From: JAAYCI01 sp964472465
GTDB taxonomy: Bacteria > Bacillota > Clostridia > Oscillospirales > Ruminococcaceae
NCBI GenBank assembly: GCA_964472465.1
Contig: CAYYLW010000002.1
Location: 21,121 to 85,120, forward strand
DNA length: 64,000 nucleotides
Reading direction: 5' to 3'
Shown: positions 44,045-51,954 of the stretch, one piece after another
Layout: each line of letters starts with the position of its first letter
How positions within the stretch are numbered: the stretch's first letter is position 1
Made by a program: the position numbers and the translations under genes
The notes under the pieces: generated by a model
Database searches by the model: none
The model's input: the letters and a program-made list of their open reading frames with translations, nothing else
Told to the model about the DNA's origin: nothing

Positions 44045-45145
44045 TTAGGCGTCCAGCATCTCTTGGGCCTTGTCTTGCTCATATTCGTTGGGCACGGTGA
44101 TGACGCCACTGGCGATATCCTCGTATGCTTTGTCGGCCGCGGCAATCACCTCTTCCGGCAGGGTGGCTTTAAGTGCGTCATTCCATTTTAAGGTGATGCA
44201 ACCGTCGGCCAGGGTGAGGAACATCGTCTCGGCCTTGGCGGTGCCGCCCATAATTTTGTTGGTGGCCCCCAGGTAGCCCGCGCCGTAGTCGCAGATGATA
44301 TTCACAATCACGCGGTCGGGGGCCAGGTCGGTAAAATCGCCCAGGCTACCAAAAGTATAGATGTTTTCGCTCTCGCTCACGGCCTTGATGGCGCCGGATT
44401 GCCCCTCGTTGGTGTTGGAGTAGATCATGTCGGCACCGCTTTTAATTTGGTTAAGCGTGGTCTCATAGCACTCGTTGGCATCGGGGCTACTCAACACAGC
44501 GCGCATCACCTCAATATCTGGGTTCACACTTTTGGCGCCCAAAGCCCAGCCCATAGGGGTTTTGGTGTAGGCGGGGTAATCGCCGCCTACGGTGATTCCC
44601 AGCTTGTTTGTCTCGGTCATCATACCGGCCACCACACCGGCCACGTAGGTGCCCTGCTCAACACACATAATCACAGGGAAGAGGTTGTCGCGCACTTCGG
44701 TGCCACCGAAGGTGACAAACCAGGTGTCGGGGTAATCGGCGCAAATTTCCGCAAAGGGCACCGAGCACTGCCCGCCGTGGCCAAAGACGATGTTGTAGCC
44801 CTCGCTGGCCATGTTCTCGCCTTCCTGCTTAATCTCCTCGGCGCTACCGGCCTCCACAACAGAGACGGTATAGCCCAGGGTCTGCTCAATCTTCTTGCCA
44901 GATTCCGCCCCCTGCTGGCTGAATCCACCGTCGGTGGGGCTACCGGGCAACAAAATACCGATTTTGATGTCCTTGGGGTCTTTTGTGTTACTACCGCTGG
45001 TAGCCGCCGTGCTGGTGGGGGCTGTGGAGCCAGAAACCGCTGCAACGGCGCTGGGCGACGCAGAAAAGGAGTTTCCACCACATGCCGCAAGGCTGAAAAT
45101 AAGTAATAAGGCCAGTACCAGGGCAAAGCATTGTTTCTTGTTCAT
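44045..45145 (-). CDS. BMP family substrate-binding lipoprotein, tandem copy 2
   Basis: 366 residues. Signal peptide with lipobox SLAAC (Cys22), Ser/Ala-rich spacer, BMP fold: IKIGILLPGSPTDGGFSQQG, IVFGHGGQC, DTWFVTFGGTE, MTETNKLGITVGGDYPAYTK. It is closely similar along its full length to the protein at 45459-46562, a recent duplication, but has its own promoter and leader A. The importer genes lie upstream on the same strand. A different ligand or affinity from its partner is likely. Confidence 0.92.
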   Translation of the reverse strand: MNKKQCFALVLALLLIFSLAACGGNSFSASPSAVAAVSGSTAPTSTAATSGSNTKDPKDIKIGILLPGSPTDGGFSQQGAESGKKIEQTLGYTVSVVEAGSAEEIKQEGENMASEGYNIVFGHGGQCSVPFAEICADYPDTWFVTFGGTEVRDNLFPVIMCVEQGTYVAGVVAGMMTETNKLGITVGGDYPAYTKTPMGWALGAKSVNPDIEVMRAVLSSPDANECYETTLNQIKSGADMIYSNTNEGQSGAIKAVSESENIYTFGSLGDFTDLAPDRVIVNIICDYGAGYLGATNKIMGGTAKAETMFLTLADGCITLKWNDALKATLPEEVIAAADKAYEDIASGVITVPNEYEQDKAQEMLDA

Positions 45146-45227
45146 TCCATTTCCCTCCTGTTTTTACGGGTGCTATTGTTCCATAAAACTACCGGTTTTA
45201 TGGGGGTACAACGCAAATAAACGCACG

Positions 45228-45305
45228 AAAAAAGGCGGCCTGCATACGCGTGCCGCCCCTTAAAGCCGTGCGATGGCTTAGTGCTAGGTAGTACAATTGT
45301 TTCTG
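45228..45305 (-). ncRNA. Candidate regulatory leader A (shared 18-nt element plus terminator)
   Basis: Follows the promoter at 45311-45339 on the minus strand. It carries the same 18 bases as leader B (plus-strand TAAAGCCGTGCGATGGCT, 45261-45278), then a terminator: GGCGGC pairs with GCCGCC (45252-45257 with 45234-45239) and T-run (plus-strand A 45228-45233). A TAGTACAATTGT site (45289-45300) lies at the very start of the transcript. Confidence 0.6.
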
Positions 45306-45310
45306 TTGCC

Positions 45311-45339
45311 ATCTTAGCATATTCCATAAAAACAATCAA
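45311..45339 (-). promoter_or_regulatory. Sigma-A promoter of the second BMP gene, with downstream operator-like site
   Basis: On the minus strand: TTGATT (45339-45334), 17-base spacer ending in TGC (extended -10), TAAGAT (45316-45311). The TAGTACAATTGT site at 45289-45300 would cover about +4 to +15, a repressor position. Confidence 0.7.
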
Positions 45340-45400
45340 GATAAAACCTTAAAATAATTTAATTTGTAACCATTTTGGCAAGGCAGGGCTGGGGTAAAAG

Positions 45401-45430
45401 AAAACACCGCCACATAAGTGACGGTGTTTT
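45401..45430 (-). terminator. Terminator after the first BMP gene
   Basis: AAAACACCG (45401-45409) pairs with CGGTGTTTT (45422-45430); on the minus strand the stem runs into GTGTTTTCTTTT. It ends the ABC importer operon and isolates the two BMP genes. Confidence 0.8.
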
Positions 45431-45458
45431 GCGGTTTTAACGGAATGCAATGTGTGTA

Positions 45459-46562
45459 CTAGGCGTCCAGCATTTCCTGGGCTTTGTCCTGCTCGTACTC
45501 GTTGGGCACTTCAACAGCGCCGCTCTTTACGTCTTCGTAGGCTTTTTCCACGGCTGCAATCACGTCCTCAGGCAGGGTGGATTTCACGGCTTCGTTCCAC
45601 TGAATGTCCACACAGCCATTGGCAATGGTGAGGAACATGGGCTCCGCTTTCACGGTGCCAGCCATAATCTGTTTGGTGGCGTCCAGGTAACCCGCGCCGT
45701 AATCGCAGATGACGTTCATGATGACCTGCTCGGGGGCCAGGGAGATGAAGTCGCCCAGGCAGCCGATGGTGTACACGCCCTCGCTTTCGCTTACGGCTTT
45801 CATGGCACCAGCTTGGCCTTCGTTGGAGTTCGAGAGAATCTGGTCGGCACCGCTCTTGATTTGGTTGAGGGTGGTCTCGTAGCACTCGTTGGCATCGGGG
45901 CTGCTCAGAACGGCGGTCATCACTTCGATATCGGGGTTCACGCTTTTGGCGCCCAGGGCCCAGCCGGTGGTGGTTTTGGTGTAGGCGGGGAAATCGCCAC
46001 CCAGGGTGATGCCGATTTTGTTGGTCTCGGTCATCATGCCGGAAGCAACACCGGCCACATAGGTGCCCTCTTCGGCGCACATGATTACCGGGAAGAGGTT
46101 GTCGCGGATTTCGGTGCCACCAAAGGTGACGAACCAGGTATCGGGGTAGTCTTCACAGATTTCGGCAAGCGGGGCGGAGCACTGGCCACCGTGGCCATAC
46201 ACGATGTCATAGCCGTCGTCGGCCATGGTCTCGCCTTCTTGCTTGATCTCTTCGGCGCTGGCGGCTTCCACCACAGAAACGGTGTAGCCAAAGGTCGATT
46301 CAATCTTTTTGCCAGCCTCGGCGGCCTGCTGGCTGAAGCCGCCATCGGTGGGGCTGCCGGGAATCAGGATACCAATTTTTACGTCTTTGGCGTCTTTGGC
46401 GCCACTGTCTGCGGCGGCGCTGCCGGCGGCAGAAGAAGCGGCAGGGGCGGTGCTGCCACTAGCGGCAGGAGCGGCGCTGCTGCTGGTGCTGCCACCACAG
46501 GCGGCCAGGCTGACGACCAACAGGGCAGCCAGGGCAAAGGAAAGTAGCTTTTTCATGTTCAT
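45459..46562 (-). CDS. BMP family substrate-binding lipoprotein, tandem copy 1
   Basis: 367 residues with lipobox SLAAC (Cys22), a long Ala/Ser spacer and the BMP/PnrA fold (VKIGILIPGSPTDGGFSQQA, IVYGHGGQC, SNSNEGQAGAMKAVSES). AGGAGG lies eight bases before ATG 46562. It directly follows the two permease genes and is the main receptor of this importer. The similarity to the neighbouring copy extends to the C-terminal VPNEYEQDKAQEMLDA. Confidence 0.93.
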   Translation of the reverse strand: MNMKKLLSFALAALLVVSLAACGGSTSSSAAPAASGSTAPAASSAAGSAAADSGAKDAKDVKIGILIPGSPTDGGFSQQAAEAGKKIESTFGYTVSVVEAASAEEIKQEGETMADDGYDIVYGHGGQCSAPLAEICEDYPDTWFVTFGGTEIRDNLFPVIMCAEEGTYVAGVASGMMTETNKIGITLGGDFPAYTKTTTGWALGAKSVNPDIEVMTAVLSSPDANECYETTLNQIKSGADQILSNSNEGQAGAMKAVSESEGVYTIGCLGDFISLAPEQVIMNVICDYGAGYLDATKQIMAGTVKAEPMFLTIANGCVDIQWNEAVKSTLPEDVIAAVEKAYEDVKSGAVEVPNEYEQDKAQEMLDA

Positions 46563-46659
46563 TCAAATATCCTCCTAAAAATGTGGGCTTTCGTATGGAA
46601 CTATCCGCACCAAAGCACCGGCCCCGGCGCCTTGGAACGCAACAAAGGAAAGTGTGGGA

Positions 46660-47586
46660 CTAGGCCTTGATGTAGGGCTGGCCTTTGGCGCTGGCATCGA
46701 TGGCCTTTTGCTTGCAGGCGGCAATAACGGCCAGCACAGTGATGATATAAGGCACCATGAGAATGAGGTTGTTGGGTATGCCCAGCCCCAGGTTTTGCAG
46801 GGTCATCTGCAGGGCGTTGGCGCCGCCGAAAATCAAAGCGCCAATCAGTACGCCTTCCGCCTTCCACTTGCCCAGTACCACCACGGCCATGGCAATATAA
46901 CCTTTGCCGCCGGTCATGTCCACATTGAAACCGTTGGATTGCGCAATGGCCAGATAGCTGCCGGCCATGCCCATCATGAGACCGCTGAACATGGTGGCCA
47001 GGTAGCGTGTGGTGAACACGTTGATGCCCAGGCTATCGGCCGCTTTGGGATGTTCGCCCACGGCGATGATGCGGGTGCCGATGGAGGTACGGTTCATGAG
47101 GAACCAAATGGCGGGTACCATCAAAAGTCCGATATACACGATGATGTTGTGGTTGAACAGCATCTCGCCCAGCACGGGAATTTGGGACAGGCCGGGGATG
47201 GGCATCTGCTGGAAGGTTTCCACCTGGGTACCGCCGGTGGAAGCATCGAAGAAAAGTTTGCGGAACAGCACGGCGGTCATGCCCGAGCCAAACATGTTGA
47301 TGGCACAGCCCACCACCACCTGCGGGGCGCGGAAGTGGATGGAGACCACCGCGAAGAGGGCCGAGACAACCACACCGGCGGCCATGCCGCCCAAAAGGCC
47401 CAGCCAGTAGTTCCCACCGGTGTAATAGGTGACGACGAACGAAACGAACGCGCCCGAGAGCATGGTGCCCTCCACACCGATATTGATGATGCCGGCACGC
47501 TCAGAAACCAGCAGGCCCAGCGCGGCAATCAAAAGAGGGGTGGCCATACGAATGGCCGAAGCGAGGAAGAAAGCCAATAAGTCCAT
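46660..47586 (-). CDS. ABC transporter permease, BMP-associated importer 2 (NupQ/YufQ-like)
   Basis: 308 residues and highly hydrophobic. Motifs RAGIINIGVEGTMLSGAFVSF and GTRIIAVGEHPKAADSLGI are those of the shorter permease. It is homologous to the protein at 12806-13726 and forms the channel with the 47590-48663 product. AAAGGAGG precedes ATG 47586; only three bases separate it from the upstream permease gene. Confidence 0.92.
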   Translation of the reverse strand: MDLLAFFLASAIRMATPLLIAALGLLVSERAGIINIGVEGTMLSGAFVSFVVTYYTGGNYWLGLLGGMAAGVVVSALFAVVSIHFRAPQVVVGCAINMFGSGMTAVLFRKLFFDASTGGTQVETFQQMPIPGLSQIPVLGEMLFNHNIIVYIGLLMVPAIWFLMNRTSIGTRIIAVGEHPKAADSLGINVFTTRYLATMFSGLMMGMAGSYLAIAQSNGFNVDMTGGKGYIAMAVVVLGKWKAEGVLIGALIFGGANALQMTLQNLGLGIPNNLILMVPYIITVLAVIAACKQKAIDASAKGQPYIKA

Positions 47587-47589
47587 ACT

Positions 47590-48663
47590 CTAGGCCTCCT
47601 TTCCGGCGGCGGTTTTCTTTTCCGCCTTGCGTTTGGGCAGCCCACGGTTCACCGCTGCCACGGCCACAAAGATGATGATGATGCTTTGCACAATGTCTGC
47701 GAAAGAGGAGGACAAACCCAGGTTCCGCTGCATGGCGGCAGAACCGGTGCGCAAGAAGCCGAAGAGCAGGGCGCTGAAAACAACGCCAATGGGGTTGTTG
47801 CCAGCCAGGATGGATACCGCAATGGCGGTATAGCCGTATCCTGGGGAGATGCGCTCAAACAGGTAGTGGGAACTACCCGAGAGCTCGAATGCACCGCCCA
47901 TGCCAGCCAGAGCGCCCGAGATGAGCATGGAGAAAATGGTGGTGCGGGTGACGCTGATACCTGCGTATTTGGAGGCGGTGCTGTTGTAGCCCACCGCACG
48001 TAGTTCAAAACCAAAGGAACTCTTAAATAGAATAATAAAAACGACGATGGCCACCAGCACGCCCACCAGGAAGCCGGGGTGGGATTTGGTGCCGGGCAGC
48101 AGGTAGGGAAGGAAGCCCTGCTCTGCGATGGCGTAGCTTTGGGGCTCGGCTTGGGCACGGTCACGCAAGGGGCCGCGAACCAGGAAACCCACCAACTGCA
48201 AGGCGATATAGCTGAACATGATGGTGGTGATGATTTCCGAGATGCCACTTTTGGCTTTGAGATAGCCCGGGATGAGGGCCCAGGCCGCACCGGCCAGCGC
48301 GCCACCCACTATCATCAGTACCATTAGCAGGGGGCCGGGCAGGCTGGTGAAGGTGATGCCCACCCAGGTGGCCGCGGTGGCGCCCAGCAGGAACTGGCCT
48401 TCGGCGCCGATGTTGAAGGTGCTACCGCGGTAAGCCACGGCCACGGCGATACCGGTGAAGAGCAAGGGGCTGGCGTTGTTCAGCAGGTTGCCGAATGAAC
48501 GCATGTTTTTGAAGGAGGCTTCCCACATAGAGCCGAAGGCCTCCACGGGGCTGTAGCCGAAGGCGGCCAGCAGCAGGGCGCTTACGGCCACCGCGCCCAG
48601 TATGGCCAGGAAGGGCCGTAGGATGGAGGAGAGAATGCCTTTGATACTCAATTGACTGATCAT
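47590..48663 (-). CDS. ABC transporter permease, BMP-associated importer 2 (NupP/YufP-like)
   Basis: 357 residues with 8-10 membrane segments. Motifs GSTFNIGAEGQFLLGA and GFELRAVGYNSTASKYAGI. Homologous to the protein at 11719-12801. ATG overlaps the ATPase stop (ATGA), so ATPase and permease synthesis are coupled. Part of the order ATPase-permease-permease-BMP-BMP on the minus strand. Confidence 0.92.
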   Translation of the reverse strand: MISQLSIKGILSSILRPFLAILGAVAVSALLLAAFGYSPVEAFGSMWEASFKNMRSFGNLLNNASPLLFTGIAVAVAYRGSTFNIGAEGQFLLGATAATWVGITFTSLPGPLLMVLMIVGGALAGAAWALIPGYLKAKSGISEIITTIMFSYIALQLVGFLVRGPLRDRAQAEPQSYAIAEQGFLPYLLPGTKSHPGFLVGVLVAIVVFIILFKSSFGFELRAVGYNSTASKYAGISVTRTTIFSMLISGALAGMGGAFELSGSSHYLFERISPGYGYTAIAVSILAGNNPIGVVFSALLFGFLRTGSAAMQRNLGLSSSFADIVQSIIIIFVAVAAVNRGLPKRKAEKKTAAGKEA

Positions 48664-50183
48664 GCGCCCACCCCTCCGTCTTTCTCCTGTTCCCGCCCGG
48701 CCATCATCAGGCCAATTTCGGCAATGGGGACATCGTAGCTCACTTCGCCCATAAAGCGCCCGCCGTGCATGACCAAGATGCGGTCACTCAGTGAGAGAAT
48801 CTCGTCTAAGTCGGTGGAGATGAGCAGTACGGCGGTGCCTTTTTCGCGCTCCTCCACCAGCTTTTGCCGCACAAACTCAATGGCGCCAATGTCCAGGCCA
48901 CGGGTGGGCTGGATGGCCAGCATCACATTGGGGTTGCGGTCTACCTCGCGGGCCAAAATCACCTTTTGCTGGTTGCCGCCGGAAAGGCTGCCCGCCGGGT
49001 AGTTGATATCGGCTGGGCGTACGTCAAACTCGCTAACCAGTTCGGCGGCATGGCTTTCGATTTTCTGGGTGTTGAGGAAATGGAAGTTGGAGTATTGCTC
49101 GCTGTGCTGGTTGCTCAGCACAAAATTGTCTTTCACGGGGTATTGCAGCACCAGGCCTTTTTTGTGGCGGTCGTCCGGGATATGGGCCAGGCCGTGGTCC
49201 AGGTGGTGGCGGATGCTTTTCTTGGTCATGGTTTCGCCGCCAAGCAGAACGTCGCCGCTCTCTATCTTGCGCCCGCCCACAATGGCCTCGCCCAGCTCTA
49301 GCTGGCCGTTGCCGTCAACGCCGGCAATGCCCACAATCTCGCCAGAACGCACCGAGAAGGAAAGTTTCTTCACGGCCTCCAGGCCTTTGTCGTTCTTCAC
49401 ACAAAGCTCCCGCACGTCCAGGCGTACCTCGCCGGGTTCTTTGGGCTGGATGTGGCGGTCCAGGGAGACGTCGCGGCCCACCATCATGCGGGCCAACTGA
49501 TCTTTATCGGTCTCCTTTACATCCACAGAGTCCACCACCTCACCCAGGCGCATAACAGTAACGCGATCGGTGTATTCAAGCACCTCGCTCATTTTATGGG
49601 TGATTAAGATGATGGAGTAGCCCTCTTTTGCCAGGGCTTTGATGGAGGCGAACAGCTCCTCCACCTCTTTTGGGGTGAGCACAGCGGTGGGTTCGTCCAA
49701 AATCAAAATTTTGGCTTGGCGCATCAGCACCTTTACAATTTCCACCTTTTGCTGCACGCCAACGGGCAACTGCCAAATCAAAGCGGTGGGGTCGATATTG
49801 AAACCAAAGCGGTTGCTCATATCGGCCACACGGCCATTCAGCACCTTCATGTGGTGTACCACACCGGCTTCTTTCATGCCCAAAAATACGTTTTGGGTAA
49901 CCGTGAGCTGGGGGATGAGCATGAAGTGCTGGTGCACCATGCCAATGCCCTTGGAAATGGCCACACTGGGGCTTTCCATCTTCACTTCTTCCCCACAGAT
50001 ATGGATGGTGCCCTCATCGTGCCCATATAGGCCGTACAGGATGTTCATCAAGGTGGATTTGCCTGCCCCGTTTTCACCCAGCAAGGCATGGATTTCCCCC
50101 TCCTTCAGGGTGAAATCCACCTTTTTGTTGGCGCAGAAGCTCCCAAAATATTTGTAAATTCCGCGCATTTCAACCACGTTCAT
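48660..50183 (-). CDS. ABC transporter ATP-binding protein, duplicated, importer 2 (NupO/YufO-like)
   Basis: 507 residues, two ABC domains. N-terminal Walker A GENGAGKST with signature-region LPVGVQQK and LILDEPTAVLTP; C-terminal GVDGNGQLELG, LSGGNQQK and IQPTRGLDIG. The substitutions are as in its homologue at 13737-15266. First gene of the importer operon, with GAAAGGAG before ATG 50183 and promoter elements in the AT-rich gap upstream. Confidence 0.93.
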   Translation of the reverse strand: MNVVEMRGIYKYFGSFCANKKVDFTLKEGEIHALLGENGAGKSTLMNILYGLYGHDEGTIHICGEEVKMESPSVAISKGIGMVHQHFMLIPQLTVTQNVFLGMKEAGVVHHMKVLNGRVADMSNRFGFNIDPTALIWQLPVGVQQKVEIVKVLMRQAKILILDEPTAVLTPKEVEELFASIKALAKEGYSIILITHKMSEVLEYTDRVTVMRLGEVVDSVDVKETDKDQLARMMVGRDVSLDRHIQPKEPGEVRLDVRELCVKNDKGLEAVKKLSFSVRSGEIVGIAGVDGNGQLELGEAIVGGRKIESGDVLLGGETMTKKSIRHHLDHGLAHIPDDRHKKGLVLQYPVKDNFVLSNQHSEQYSNFHFLNTQKIESHAAELVSEFDVRPADINYPAGSLSGGNQQKVILAREVDRNPNVMLAIQPTRGLDIGAIEFVRQKLVEEREKGTAVLLISTDLDEILSLSDRILVMHGGRFMGEVSYDVPIAEIGLMMAGREQEKDGGVGA

Positions 50184-50648
50184 TTTCTGGCTCCTTTCAA
50201 GTAGATGGGTGGCGTTGCAGGGTAAACCCAGCGTGCAACCATACCCGGAGAAAATGATAAACGTTTGGTATGGTTTTTATAGGCTTCTACAGGGCAAGAA
50301 ACGGCCCCTTTGAAGAAAATCCATCTGCGTGAGCACATCATAATTCTTTTATTTGAATCTATACTAAAAAAGCAAGAGGTACAAAATTGCTTTCAACACA
50401 AAACACCTTGTAGTACATAGGACTATTTAGATTTTAGCTTTTCTTCCTGTAAAGTCAATATGTTTTTCGGCATTTCATAAGATACGTATAATTTAGAGAA
50501 AAAATTTTGTGGTTATTGAACAATAAAAATGCACTATTTCCCGCAATATAATTTTACAACATCCCTTGCACTAGGTAATACAAAATGTTATGATTATGAA
50601 AACCATGCAGAAATCCCTCTCTTGTATCAATTATAAGGAATGGTGACC
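50184..50648. promoter_or_regulatory. AT-rich divergent promoter region between importer 2 and the GntR gene
   Basis: For the GntR gene: TTGCAC (50566-50571), 17-base spacer, TATGAT (50589-50594), an excellent sigma-A promoter. For the minus-strand importer: a TATAGA -10-like box (plus-strand 50358-50363 region) with TTGTAC upstream. A TAGTACATA site is at about 50411-50419. No gene is seen in the 465 bases. Confidence 0.6.
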
Positions 50649-51389
50649 ATGGAGCAATTGCACATTACGCGGATGGACAGTGAGGAACTTTCATATAGAA
50701 CCAAAGTTGCCTTGCTGGATATTATCCGGGAAAACGGGAAAGACGGGGCCCCCTTCAAGCTGCCCAACGAGGACGAGCTTTCCCAGCGCCTAGGGGTGAG
50801 CCGAAATGTGCTGCGCGATGCACTGATGAGCCTGGAGGAGATGGGTGTGGTAACCCGCCGCCGCAGCAAGGGCACCATTGCAAACCCCAAAATAGCCACG
50901 GCGGTTTGCCGCCTGGACACAAACCCGGAACTGTTCTGTGCCATCCGGGATTCTGGTTACGAGGCGCGGGTGGAGACCATCCGTTTGGGTTTTGTGTTCG
51001 AGCCGGACGCGGTGCTGGAAGGCGATGAGATGTATCTCAATGTGGAGAAGCTTTTCTATGCCGATGACCTACCCGCCGCTTTTTGCGCCGACCATCTTTC
51101 GGGCCGTCTTACCGCGCAGGCGGGGGAAAATATTTTGGCCTTGCGGGATTTGAGCCATTATCATTTCTTGGAGACCTACTGTGGCACCTCATTGGCCTAC
51201 ACCATGGCCAATATTGATGCCACCCTGCCGCCCCCCTGGTTGGCCGAACTGATGCAACTGGAGCCGGGCGAGCCAGTGCTGGTGATGGATGATAGCGGCT
51301 ATAACTATGACCATGAATTGGTGGTGCACTCAAACATCTATTTCCGCCGCAATTTGTTGCACCCCAAGTTTTTACGAAAAAGCTGGTAA
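50649..51389 (+). CDS. GntR family regulator, HutC subfamily
   Basis: About 246 residues. Winged helix-turn-helix at residues 15-75 (KLPNEDELSQRLGVSRNVLRDALMSLEEMGVVTRRRSKGT) and a C-terminal UTRA-type ligand domain ending ELVVHSNIYFRRN. HutC members sense small catabolic effectors. ATG 50649 is preferred over 50640 because AAGGA lies nine bases upstream. It sits between the importer 2 operon and the long catabolic operon, so it may repress both. Strong promoter and terminator flank it. Confidence 0.9.
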   Translation: MEQLHITRMDSEELSYRTKVALLDIIRENGKDGAPFKLPNEDELSQRLGVSRNVLRDALMSLEEMGVVTRRRSKGTIANPKIATAVCRLDTNPELFCAIRDSGYEARVETIRLGFVFEPDAVLEGDEMYLNVEKLFYADDLPAAFCADHLSGRLTAQAGENILALRDLSHYHFLETYCGTSLAYTMANIDATLPPPWLAELMQLEPGEPVLVMDDSGYNYDHELVVHSNIYFRRNLLHPKFLRKSW

Positions 51390-51394
51390 GGCGA

Positions 51395-51436
51395 TAGAGA
51401 AAAAAGCCGCTGTGAAAACAGTGGCTTTTTTCTCTA
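51395..51436. terminator. Strong bidirectional terminator
   Basis: TAGAGAAAAAAGCCGCTGT pairs with ACAGTGGCTTTTTTCTCTA around GAAA (one mismatch). A/T runs at both bases serve the convergent GntR and ABM-like genes. Confidence 0.92.
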
Positions 51437-51450
51437 TCTAGGTGATGGGC

Positions 51451-51789
51451 CTAGCGGTATTCTTTTACCTTAAAGCGGCGGTCCTCGCCATGCCAGGCGC
51501 GCACAAACTCGCTATCCATGGCCTTGTGGGTCTCCTCTTTTTTTCCGGCCAGCCAGGCGGGGTCGATGGCTTTGAAGGCCTCTTCACTCTCCCAGAAATA
51601 CAGGCTGGTCACCTCGCCGGGATGGTCGGCGCTCACCCATACTTCGCCCCCCAAAAAGCCGGGGGTGGCGGCAAGCCCTTCCAGCCAAATTTCTTCTTCC
51701 AGTTGCATATAGCGCTCGGTGTCTTCGGGTTTTACACGGATGGTTAAGCCCTCTACGAACTGGGGTTTTGCAAATTTAGTGGTCTTCAT
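51451..51789 (-). CDS. ABM-like (TIGR03792-type) small protein, copy 2
   Basis: About 112 residues: VEGLTIRVKPEDTERYMQLEEEIWLEGLAATPGFLGGEVWVSADHPGEV-like order, then YFWESEEAFKAI. It is a paralogue of the 39893-40291 product by the shared (K/G)EVWV...PGE...(A/F)WES core. ATG 51789 has AAAGGAG upstream; a longer frame to 51831 crosses the hairpin. Last gene of the catabolic strand. Both copies neighbour redox enzymes and may bind the same small molecule. Confidence 0.75.
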   Translation of the reverse strand: MKTTKFAKPQFVEGLTIRVKPEDTERYMQLEEEIWLEGLAATPGFLGGEVWVSADHPGEVTSLYFWESEEAFKAIDPAWLAGKKEETHKAMDSEFVRAWHGEDRRFKVKEYR

Positions 51790-51832
51790 AGATGGTATCT
51801 CCTTTTGGCAAACATAATCTTGCAATTGCATA

Positions 51833-51871
51833 ATACCGCCAACGTAGGTTGGCGGTATGGGTGGTTTTTTT
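51833..51871. terminator. Terminator-like perfect hairpin
   Basis: ATACCGCCAAC (51833-51843) pairs with GTTGGCGGTAT (51848-51858). T-run (51864-51871) follows on the plus strand. On the minus strand it lies between the dihydrolipoyl dehydrogenase and ABM-like genes. Confidence 0.6.
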
Positions 51872-51954
51872 GCGCCGTTTTCACCCCTATGGCAAGCTGC
51901 GGCTGCTGGTGTTTGCCCAGGGGTGAAAGACGGGCGGGTCTGCCCGGCAAAAGT

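Noticed and set aside
45450..46547. A 365-codon plus-strand frame opposite the BMP gene
   Set aside because: It mirrors the BMP coding region exactly and has no independent start signals.
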